Source of the DNA: Marasmius tenuissimus | Lineage: Eukaryota; Basidiomycota; Agaricomycetes; Agaricales; Marasmiaceae | Length of the DNA: 64,000 nucleotides | Assembly: GCA_029532415.1 (NCBI GenBank) | Contig: JAQOTA010000060.1 | Location: forward strand, 2,418,001-2,482,000 | Reading direction: 5' to 3' | Part shown: positions 24,063-34,723 of the stretch, one piece after another | Position numbering within the stretch: position 1 is the first letter of the stretch | Layout: each line of letters begins with the position of its first letter | Notes under the pieces: model-generated | What the model saw: only the letters and a program-made list of their open reading frames with translations | Told to the model about the DNA's origin: nothing | Database searches by the model: none | Program-made: the position numbers and the translations under genes

Positions 24063-27000
24063 ATGCCTCCAAAAGCGCCAAAGAGCGCGGCGAAGCCCTC
24101 AACTTCACGAGATATTATCTCTACTGGCCCTAAGGAAGTCGTTGCCTCGAAGAGAACGGGCGGCACCACCGTTAGGCCCACCACAACTAAGGCACTTGTC
24201 CTTCGCAATGGGAAATATGGTGCTAGAGGGACAGGAGAGGTCGCTGTGACCACTAAAATGACTGGAAGTGAGAAATTGGATCTTTTGGCCGGTCAGTGTT
24301 GCAATTTTTTCCTCGCGTCGCTTCTGGCACGATCGCTAACTTATCGTGTCTGGATAGAGGATCTTGTTGAAAAAGCTCAGAGTGCGCTTCGTGCTCCCTT
24401 TCGTCTCGAGGATTGTCTGGAAATTGCAATCTCTCAATTCAAGGGTAGGCCTCTATTTTCATGATCCATCATTTCATTTGTATCGAACACGTTCTACAGA
24501 GTTCATCGACGACGTCAGGAGTCTCAAGGATTGTGACCTCTTTTATGGCATGATTGAGGAAGAGCTCAAGGCTCGTGCGCCTCAGACGAAGAATGCTCCA
24601 GACCCTACACGCAACCCAACTTATCTGGCCTCGGTCATCTCCAACAGGTGTGCACTCGATCAACTGACAGCTGAAATTGTGCTTAATCTCGGCTTTTTCC
24701 AGAATCCACAACGCTTACATGGTCGCTTCTGCATGGAAACTTGTAGCAGACACCCTGTGCGAGCTCGAGGAGGATGGGTTAGATGACAGCCGAGTGGTGA
24801 AGCAACTCACGGACAAGCCAGAAATAAGAGGCCGCTATCTCATTCTCTATGACATGATCAATAACTTGGTCGATATTCATCAGACCAAGTTCGCTGTTCT
24901 TGCTACGACTACGCGTGAGTACATGTCTTCAATGGGTACTTCAACCTCTATCTCACCAATTCCCGCAGCCCATTACGCTCCTTACTTCAAGGAGATCGTG
25001 AACCAAGATGGAACGAAAGGAGCGAGTTTTGATTGGCCAAGGGCTAGGGAAGTCTGTCGGTCTTTCCTTGACTGTATCATCATCGAGTTGTGTTTTCCTC
25101 GTGGCACCTACCCCAAGGCCGTTCTGTACGATATCCTTCGTCAGGCCGTTGAAGAGGCTCCAAGGGAAGCCCGCAGATTTCCTCAATCTCTCTGGGACGC
25201 TGTGGGAGACCTTGCGGTGTGACTTTCTCTCTACCTTGCTTCTCGAATACACCTCACTCTATTGCGTATAGGTTTGTGTTCAGTTACAACAGCTCATCGA
25301 GACGCCCCTGCTCCATCCTGACGCAAAAGCTTGGAAGGACGAGGAGAGAAAGATGCCACCAGAATACGACCAATGGATCGACGCACAGCTGTTTTCTGAG
25401 AATGCTTCAGATTTGTACGAGAACTATAAGGACGCCATCTACCCCCTTGAGAGGACGAAGAAGGCCGAAGTTTTGGCTAACATGTGGAAGTTGGTCAACG
25501 CCGTAAGTGGACATGTAGCACTGAACAGCAGATGTTCCTCACCCGTTTTGTGTCTCTCAGAATTATATCACAGCCTCGGGCAAGGAAATCGATTCTCTCT
25601 GGGCCCTTCAGCAAGCTATCAAACCTATCCCCAGATGGCACCCTTACAAGCCTCCCGTCGATGATCTCTCCGACTCCGAAGATGAAGGTGGTCCGGCGCA
25701 AGGTAAGAAGCCCAAGAAAAAGGTCCTTGCGATCACGGCCGACATCGAGAGCGACGACTCTATGCCACCCCTCCAGGACGTTTCGGATACCGAAGAGTCG
25801 GAGGACGACTTGGATGATAGCGATGATAGCGACTCTGATGAGGAAGACTCCGACGCCGAGAGTGGCTATAATACCGATGAAGAGGATGAACTCCGGGAGC
25901 TCTATAAAGAGGCCATGGATACTCTCCATGCCACAGACTGGAACAATCCTGAGGATAAGCTTGAGCCGGATACCACCAAGGGCAACCCATTCCTGAAGCT
26001 ACTTGGATCTCTCAGAGGTATTTTCCATGTTTCTAGTGCAGTCGAAATGTATGCTCACGCGGCAATTGGCAGGTCGTATGTTCCAGTCTAGCACCAAGCT
26101 CAAGACCGCCACTGGGACTGTACAACCTCCTCCTACGAAAAAACAGAAGAAGAAGGCGGCCCAGGCGGCCAAAGCACAAGCAGCAGCCGAGGGTAAAGGT
26201 ACGTCGAGACGGGCCTCAAGCCCATGATGACGTATGCTCACGGAACGCGTCGTAGCGGTACCCGGAGGTCTCCAGACGACGATCGAAGAGGTGGACGACG
26301 AGGACGAAGCTGCAACCACTTCCAAGAAAAAGAAGAAGAAGAAGCCCAAGAAGAAGAAGAGGGCTACCACTGGTGGTGACGCTGGAGACGACGATGCGGA
26401 CGATGAACCAGACGCACCGGCTGAGGCCCCCGCCTCTCCTCCAGCCAAGCAGGAAGCCGCGAAAGCTAAAGCAGCTACCTCGCCCAAAGCTGCTACGAAG
26501 TCACCGGTCGTCCCAGGTCCCAACGCATCTACCACGTCGTTCATGCCCCCATTGGAGCAAGTCACCACCGCTCAGTCGGCTCGGTCCTACTTGAAGTCCG
26601 AGAACTTGGATGCCCAAAAGGCGAAGGTCAAGTCGCGTCCGGACCACGCTTCCATGTTCGCCAAGCAAAAGGGAGTTCTTGGTAAACTTGCTAGTCAGGC
26701 AGAGGAGCAGACACCTCACGAGAAGAAGGAGAAACGAACCTTCTTTGCCAGCTTGCGCAAGAAGACTCGAGGCTACATGCATCAAATCTTGCATACAGCT
26801 GAGGATGATACCAAGGGAAGTGCTGGTATGAAGTGGGACACATTCGTAAAGGTATTCTTCCCGGCTTATGTGGGGGAAACTAAATTGTCTGATCAGTACT
26901 GGGTATTCGAAGGTCATGGAACATGTCGGCTTTGAGGTCAATCCCTCCACCGCGGGCTCGAGTGTGCGATTCACACCCAAGAACTCCAGAGATAACGTGA

Positions 27001-27254
27001 GTTCGGCGTCGCATCGCGCGCGTACACGCGTTCAGTATCCTGAGAATTGAAAACTGACTTTTCTTCACACACTTAGCCTATTTCCTTCCACAAACGTATG
27101 TATTCCCTTACTTCCCGTTGACGTTATTGAAGGTTCGCGGCTGACTATTGCTCCGCTAGCTCACCCTGATAGCACCATCCCCCCCAAGATGCTGAAACAA
27201 TTCAGCAAACGTCTGCGGGACCACTACGGCTGGGTTCCCGAGGACCTGGAATGA
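24063..27254 (+). CDS. Large acidic/lysine-rich protein with HicA-like C-terminal module
   Basis: Not a named family that I can recognise. It starts MPPKAPKSAAKPSTSRDII. The N-terminal half is helical, with CDLFYGMIEEELKARAP, IRGRYLILYDMINNLVDIHQ and RSFLDCIIIELCFPRGTYPK. A long acidic segment (DDLDDSDDSDSDEEDSDAES) is followed by poly-lysine (KKKKKKKPKKKKR) and Ala/Pro-rich linkers, suggesting a nuclear or nucleic-acid-associated protein. The last ~110 residues form a compact module: WDTFVKVMEHVGFEV, SSVRFTPKNSRDNPISFHKP, HPDSTIPPKMLKQFSKRLRD, HYGWVPEDLE. Its order (helix, GF..., small strands, PHP, helix) resembles the HicA/YcfA double-stranded-RNA-binding-like fold; this is inference from pattern. 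Introns are short and phase-consistent throughout. Confidence 0.7.
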
Positions 27255-27532
27255 AGAGCTCCAGAGTCCGACATCTCTCTGTACTTGAATCCCTCTAGTT
27301 GACTGGCAAACTGATCATTTTCTTGAACCCTGAATGTATCCATGTACTCGTATCGTTCCAAGTGCCTCTTACTGCTCCATTAGCGTTGGTACATTCTTTG
27401 TATTAGCAATCGTGAACTACAGATACTGAATAGATTATATATGTACAGTTACGCGACAACTGAAAAACGTAAATAAGCGAGACGGGTATCGTCAAGTATG
27501 TACCAAAGTTGTACCAGAGGCGAATAAGATCT

Positions 27533-28870
27533 TTATCCCCTCATATTGTAGTTCGCGGTAGCAGAGATGCATGCCATCCATCTCCCATCCAACAAGTGTG
27601 CAACCTGCCCCATAGACTCTCCAAAAGGCTGCGCCCACCAACAGTTCCGCGATCGCAACCACCCCAGCATGAAGCAAAAATAGTACAGCAAGACCAACGC
27701 CCTCTGCCGCTTCTCCACGACCAAGAACTGGTGGAATCGATCCGGAAACCTGGTGGGCCACATCAAAGCAGCCGTTAGCTCGGCGCCCGGTTTCTGGAAA
27801 AGGAACCAGCAGTCCAGAAGTCCCTGCACGGCCTTTCGATAAACCTCTGAAATCTCGGGGTCCTCAACCTCCGCAGGGTCAGGATAATTTGGTGTGGGAA
27901 GGTGGATGTGATGTAACACGCCAAGGAACGGCAATCCGAGGTCACTATAACCGGGGTTGAAGTTGTCGTCCGTTGTGATGTTGCCAAAGGAGTCCCTTGG
28001 AAATTCAATCCTGTTGTGAGAGATAGGGGAACGAGAGCTGCTGTGGAGACGCCCCTGGCGGCCTTTGTAGCTGTGTGAACGCCTGAGAGCAGTTTGAATA
28101 GGTCTGGGGGCTCATCGAAGTGAACGAAACCGAAAACACCGAGGAAGGCCATCGCAAGGAAATGGGCATCTTGGTCTGTTGTCTGAGCCAATGTCTTGTA
28201 TGAATGGCTCCTATGGGTGAGAGCGATCCTCAGATAGTCATGGTCTGAGGTGCTGGGGCCGTTCTGAGTGTAGAGACGGTGCATGTGCAATGCTGAGACG
28301 CTCATTATCGCGTGCATGACACTCGGGTTGGAGAACGCCATCTGAGGAACAGCATATTGCAGCGACGAGAGGCATTGCCTGGAATAGGCTATCGTGGGGC
28401 TTGTTTCCATGTTATAGTGGTGGAGTAATTTGAGAGTGACCATGTCCAGTGTAGAAAATGGCGCTGGTGTTGGCTGTTGACGCACGGGCACCCTCTGCTC
28501 GACAAGCTGTTGCTGACTCTCCTGGTTCTGTGCAAGATGAAGTTCTTCAAGGCCGCTTTCAAGCTTCGACGTCGACGGGTATGAGGGCCCGGTGGGTTCT
28601 CTGGTACCGCTGGTGCTGGCCACAGCTTGCCGTGCTTTTCGAGGGGGACAGAATGGTTCATATACACAGTCTGTAGAGCGACGACTGCAATTCCCGCAGA
28701 TAGGTTGTGTTTCGTCGCACTGGCGATAATCAGCTCGGCATGCAAAAGAACAAGAAAAGAAAGAAAGAATATACCTTTACCCGACGCTTCTTGCATTGTA
28801 GACATCCCATACGCGACTTTTTATGCGACCGCACGGGCCGTTTTAGCTTGGGTGGAGGATTGGTCGACAT
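27533..28870 (-). CDS. Zn2Cys6 fungal transcription factor
   Basis: Sequence-specific nuclear regulator. From ATG at 28870: MSTNPPPKLKRPVRSHKKSR, then the binuclear cluster GCLQCKKRRVKCDETQPICG, NCSRRSTDCVYEPFCPP, with all six cysteines (an intron splits it after RVK). A linker with Gln-rich sequence follows, then a middle homology region with TLKLLHHYNMETSPTIAY, MAFSNPSVMHAIMSVSALHM, a layout like sterol-uptake-control and related C6 regulators. The C-terminus has ALVLLYYFCFMLGWLRSRNC, WWAQPFGESMGQVAHLL. Two exons joined near 27935 cover the DUF3468-like domain. It is tail-to-tail with the preceding gene and transcribed in the same direction as AVT3. Whether it controls the polyketide gene 6 kb away is unknown. 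Confidence 0.85.
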
Positions 28871-29315
28871 TGCTGAAGGACGGGTGGGTGGGTGAGTGAT
28901 GAGGATGGTAGTTTTCTCGTGAGTAAGGTTTAGCGACATAGAGATTCATATGCATCAGGGAAGCCGCGCCACAGAAGCGCTCAGGTCGATTTCCATTGTG
29001 ACGTTCGCAGGCCAAAACATTTGCGAAAATGAAAAGGCCAGAGGAATAAGGAGCTTGTAAAAAAAAGCTCGACGATGGTTGGGAGTAGAATACCAGTGAA
29101 ATTCGGCACCAATACGGTAAAATATACTGTCAACGCGGAATTTGATGGCCACCAAGAGCGAAACCGACGTTGCACTGGACTCATCACTAGATGATATAAG
29201 TAAGATTGCTAAACATTAACAACGTTGCAGCTGGTTTGAATATAGCGACTATGGTCTCGAGTTATATAGATAGATTTGAATGTGCGTCCATTGATCTTCC
29301 TCGTCAGCAACCAAT
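28871..29315. other. Intergenic stretch
   Basis: About 445 bp between the AVT3-like stop and the regulator's start. It should hold the promoter of the Zn2Cys6 gene. Nothing coding is supported. Confidence 0.4.
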
Positions 29316-32104
29316 CTACGTACGCGGGGGATCGCACGTTCCAACACCACCATCTTCACCTTCGTCGGGCGCTGCCATCAACTGGAGACGAGCAAGTTCA
29401 GTTATCGAGTCAAACAGACGAAGAGATCGTCGAAACTTGCCTTTACAGTCTGGATCGTCGTAAATAACGCGACGAGCAACCCAAAGACAATCATTGCAAT
29501 GTCGGCAAGCTTCTGTTTTCGCGTGTGTGCACAGGCCTTGTAATGCAACATCGCGGGATAGACGTAGCACAACGGAACACTAAAAGATCGGGTTAATTAA
29601 TCTCTATCTGTCGATCATTGCGACGGGACCCACCATGCAAAACATCCCACAAATGCGACAAACTTATCCAAATCTTTCGCACCGGCTGCCGCCAATCCAC
29701 TCGTGAAAAAGACGGTAGCAAAACGGAAAAAGTTCTTCAACCACTTGACCCTCATGCTAACTTTGCCGGAGCGCGTAAACAAGCCATTCTCGAGGATTTT
29801 GATTGCAGGGAAGAGTTGCAATGGAACTGAGAGCATGATAGCGAGCGAATATAAAACTTGCACCTGCGGGGACATGAGCTGGATGTGTAGGATGCGGAGA
29901 ATATGGGGCTTACGGCTTGGACCATCTTGCTAGCGGGATTGAGATTCACCAAGACCACGGCTTTGATATCAGAACCAAACGTCAGATACGCCAAAACACC
30001 GGCACCACCAAAGAGGACTAAAGCCAACCAATTGATCAGTCAAAATCCCGGCGAGAATGGACAGTAGTGCAAACCAAGAAGGAAGGCCATGACACCGGTA
30101 AGGACCTTAGGAAACTTGTGCGGTTCACGCATCGAATCGGTGATAGGAACGATCTGGATAGTGATTAGAGAGAATAGCAAGGAACAACCTGGTGGAGGGC
30201 TTACCAAGCCAATGCCTTCGAACGAAAACACCGCTGTCCTGTGGACTAATGGTCAGACCCGCAGAAATGCAAAAGAGGGGAACCTACCCGATAAAGAGCG
30301 ACGCCTTTGCTGGATTATAGAGAATGACATCTCGAGTTCCTCTCTCGGCAATGAGCTTGAACTCGCTTCCAAATATATATATCAACCCGGCAACAATGAA
30401 CGCATCGGCGATTAGGGCGGTAGTACTGAGCTTGACGATATCCCGAACTAAAGAGAGTGGAAGGAAAAACAGTGCTTGCAAGAGGATGAATGTTCGAACT
30501 GGTACGTTTTGCACGCAATTCGTCACACCCCGCACGAAGGCCTGCAGATTCTCCGCGACGAAGATGGTATATGCAGCAACGAAACCAAGCTGCGAAATGA
30601 CGATGGATGATAATATCAATTGCCTCATCCAATTGCCGTATAACGCTCCGCCAATATCTGCAATAGAAGACTTGAGACATGTTCCAGAAGACAGAAAAAG
30701 CTTCCCGACCTCCGAAACTACCGCGAACGGCCAATTTGGCCTTCACGAGCAGCAAGAACGAGTGCAAAGAGACGACCGCGATGAAGATGAAGACCAGGGA
30801 GGAGAAGAGTATCCCTCCATTGAAGAAACTGCAGAATAGGCGTGAGGGTTTGAACAGCACCAAAAGTAGAATCGACTTACGCCTTGCCAAGGAATAAGAC
30901 GCCAGTGCCCACAAATCCTTTCAACAACTGTTTGAGGGGGAAAACGCGTTATTAGGTCGTGGAGCTTGAAGGGGAGGACCACATACCATCAAAACCGCTT
31001 GCGTAACGGTAGCGTTCCCATGAGGTCCGACGGAACCTGCTCGACGTCTCGACCTTGACCTTGAGACTGATCTTGTTTTGCTTCCTCCTAATAAGGGTGA
31101 TGCTTCGGAGACGTCACCAAATCCGGCACTGGGAGTCGCGCCAGTAGATGATCCTGCTATGGGTTGTTCCTCATCGTCCTTCTCGTCTTCCTCATCTTCT
31201 TCCAGGTCTTCTCCGGCCTTGGTGAGAATGAGTATTAGTTTGATAACAGATAGGCAGAGACTTTGATTGACGTACGAAATGACCATAGAGATAGAGGAAG
31301 TCGATGAAGTTGTTCAAGATAACAGGCTCATCCGCTCCCTGCTCATTCGCGCGAAGCAAGACGTAATTTCTTCTGAACCCTCCAGGCTCGTGGATGTGTT
31401 CAAAAGCGGGATCTTGAGGAGGGTCTCGCGCATGGAATGAAGCAGAACGAACTCTAGCGGCTTGTCTCTGGGCATTTGCATGCCACTTGTAGATATCATG
31501 CCTAAAGTAGATCAGTGAGCCAATTTCGCTGCATAAAAGGCGCAGTTCCACAAACTCACGTTACATCTGCACCATGAGCATCGTACGGTATTGCGAATGC
31601 CTCTGAATCTTCCCTAACCAAGGGCGGAGGACCACTAGCACTTCCATTACCGCTTCCTTGTGAATTGGAAGATCTCCGAGAGGTGCTTGGTACACCCAGT
31701 TGATCTCCACCTTCTTGTTGTTCTCTCTCCCTTTCTTTATTGAGAACTAGATGTCTTCGCAGGATCCTGGCCTTCTCTTCGTCCGGTAAGTCGTCTAGAT
31801 CCATAGGCTGCATCATTGGACTTGGTGACTCCCTGGCCGGAACTTGTACTCGACCTCGAGCAGGCGATCCTTCGCCCAGTCCACCTGGAAGTGGTGTGGC
31901 AGAGCGAGCTGGTGAGCTTGCAATTGGTGTAATGGTACGAGGAGGAATGTTGAGTGAGAAATTCGGGGGTGTACCGGGGAATTGGGCACGAAGGTTTCGA
32001 ACGTCGACGCTGCTCGAGATGGAACGGGAGATACTGTCATCACTACGTGCCGCGATATTGGAAGACTTGATGGCGACAGGTCTGGACGGTGGGGAAGAGG
32101 ACAT
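29316..32104 (-). CDS. AVT3-like vacuolar amino-acid transporter
   Basis: Member of the amino acid/auxin permease family that exports neutral amino acids from the vacuole. The long hydrophilic N-terminus (MSSSPPSRPVAIKSSNIAAR..., DDEEQPIAGSSTGATPSAGF) is typical of fungal Avt3. The membrane part begins TVTQAVLMLLKGFVGTGVLF and FLGKAFFNGGILFSSLVFIF, and includes QLGFVAAYTIFVAENLQAFV, IGTAVFSFEGIGLIVPITDS, MREPHKFPKVLTGVMAFLLV, LAYLTFGSDIKAVVLVNLNP and YSLAIMLSVPLQLFPAIKIL, about eleven membrane segments. The last intron, 29382-29440, starts with GC (gcaagt); splicing it replaces KASFDDLF with the family-like KLMAAPDEGEDGG and a stop at 29316. Without splicing the protein would end at 29402. 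Same strand as the Zn2Cys6 gene; divergent from the polyketide synthase across 2.6 kb. Confidence 0.9.
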
Positions 32105-34723
32105 ACTGTGCTGGGGTAAAAGTGTTAGGGAAGGAAATACAGCACTGGTAGCAGCCGGCCGTCTCGGAGACTCTTTGTGGGTCGCGTTTTTCCCACGTGG
32201 CCACGTTCGTGCTTAGCGCCTTGCTAGTCCCTCTGCTGAGTCTGCCTTTTTTGTCTTCCTGTGCTATCCCTTGTACAATACAAGGAGAAAAACTGAGGCA
32301 TGTAAGTATTAATTACCTGCTTTAGGGTCTAAATGGAGGATATCTCACACCAAGGGAGTCACCTAGGGCGGCGACGTCCGATTTCGTACTCCCTTACTAT
32401 TCAGGCTCTGCTTACCTCGAAGATCTCATCCGAAACCTCGAGCTTGATGCGCCTATCTCTAATTCTAAGATCTCGAAACTTCTGCCCAGACACCGAGACA
32501 GCGCGGGCAGACTCACGGTAGAAACCTTCTTGTGAACGTTGGGTCTTCTGGCTCCTAACAAGCTGAAAGATTGGAGACCCACCAGGTCCCGCCCCCTCTC
32601 TGATCACAGAAGCTTAGGCCTTAGGAGCTCGAGCAATGACAATGTGATAAAATACGAGACCACCAAATACATCATTCGATGCTTCAGTCCGTTGGGACCT
32701 GCATTCGAGACAAAATGCTGATCTCGGTGAGCCTGATTCCTTTCGAATTACTCAGTGACACTGACCTGTCTTTTTCACCGGAAATGGATTCGAGTCCCAC
32801 GTCGCCAGCCGACACGTCGATTATGAGGAAGTATCGCCTTTATTCTTCATTCGTTGCCCGCGGACTCGTCGGCAACAGACCAAGGGACGTGCTGACCCGT
32901 AGGTAACTCCTTCGCGGGACCGGTGGCCTCTGATTTTAACTATTAGTATTACCGACTGATGGTGAAACATAGCGATCACATCCAAGAGATCTGCACTTTG
33001 CGAATTGACGACCATAATTTTCGACCGGTGGAAATGGAAGGACAATCTGCCAAACGTTGAAATGAAGGAGCCTGGCCGGGACCCACCTCCTCAGCTGCAA
33101 AGGCAGCAAACCCAGACCTAATAGCAGTCATTTTAGGAGTTCCCGCAGGTTCTGTCTGGGCATATGTCCAAGAATCAAGTATGGCAGTGGAATTCGAGTT
33201 TCAGCGGTGGTTCGCGGGTGCAATTTGCGACAGGCCGACAGCGGTAGTGAGTGGTTATGAAAGTTCATCATCAACCTCTTCATATCTCAAAGGAAATAGT
33301 TCCTTCAGCGGCATTAGCGCAGCCTTCACAGCCATTCAACCTAGGAGCGCACCCATAACTACTGCTAGGCGGCGTAAATTTACAACTTGGGTGTCATTCC
33401 GTTGATGATCATTCGGCGAAGTACGGATGGGAAGGATGATCGGGAGCTCAAAAAAAGTGCATGCGATGCTCCCTCAGGTCTCAATGCTGCTCCCTCCCGG
33501 ACGTGGAGATACGTGAAACTTGAAGCTCGATGTACGACGCTGTGATGCTGTAGCTTTGCAGGCTACTACATGAACAATACAGACAGGTCCGCAGTGAGGT
33601 GATGACATATCAAGAGCTCTTAGCTCTATTGATACTCCATTGACGCTTCACCGCACGTTTGCTTGTTTTTCTTTTCTAGATTCTAGCTCAATATTTCGCG
33701 TTGGCACTGGCGGAAGAATGGATCAATGACTAAAGGATTGCCCAGGCTCGGGAGCGTGTGAAAATCACCTAAATAAGGCAAGTTCAAGACGCGGCGTTGG
33801 TCAACGCGAGTCCGCGGTGGTCATTGTTCCATGCCTACATGACCTACGACGCTCAGCGCTCAGCTCCTCGACGTGCCACTGCAAAATCATATGGACAATT
33901 ACAACAGCAATCGAATGACAGGACACGGGTAAAGAAGGAAGGCTCGAGTTCGCGTAGAGATGAGATATGATGAGTGTCCTCATGATGTACGTTTTTTCCC
34001 AGCTTTTCCCCCACATAAATTCGCTAATCTTTCCCCCATGTTGCCTAGAGCAGCCAGAGAAGCCCCTAAGCTATATGTGATGTTGATTGTCGAATATTCA
34101 CGTTCATGAAACCAAATTCACTCAATCAATCCGCAGGAAACGGGCTCCCATGCTCGACGTCCATTCTTCAGTTAACCATTCGGCATTGCCAATATTGATT
34201 ATGAACTTGGTTCATTTTCAAATTACTTCTGATGTTGTTAGCTGCTTCGATGAGCTGGACCTACAGCAGATCGGTCACATGAGAAGGCACCCGAATGCAG
34301 ACTCAGACAGGTTTGCAGGGGAAAGACAACCTGAGACGCGATGATTGCACCTCAATCGGTAGGTCCATTCAAGTCTGAACTGCTCTGTTACCTATCAGTA
34401 CCTCGATTCTGATCCAGACCCTTTACTCCATTGTCTTATCCGCTTAGCTGGGGCTGGGTGGTCACAGTGGTATCTCTATTGGGATACCGTCGGAATCCTG
34501 GTACCCTGTCCATCTCCCGGGTTTCGGCAAAGATCTCCACAACAGAGCGTCGAATCGTTCTTGTTATTGATATTCTCTGGACCAGATGACAAGCACCGAT
34601 TCTAGACGGAAAGAAGTCGTGATTGGCTGTGTTGTTCTGGCAATCATATAACTATCGAGATTCTGAGCTACTTTCATTCATCCCAACGTTCTCGTATCTC
34701 AGCGTCCTCATATCGCTTCTTCA
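32105..34723. other. Gene-poor 2.6-kb region upstream of the polyketide synthase
   Basis: No gene recognised. Open frames are short and broken on both strands. It must contain the promoters of AVT3 (minus) and the polyketide synthase (plus). A T-loop-like string near 32788 (ttcgagtccc) does not fold as a tRNA. Small frames around 33181-33405 carry no motif I can name. Confidence 0.45.

Noticed and set aside
24063..27254. Eukaryotic initiation factor 3 subunit c
   Set aside because: Acidic and Lys-rich stretches looked similar at first, but no PCI domain or NIP1 motifs are present.
32780..32810. tRNA T-loop-like string (gattcgagtccc)
   Set aside because: The flanking bases do not pair to form a T-stem and no acceptor, D or anticodon arms are found in the right places.
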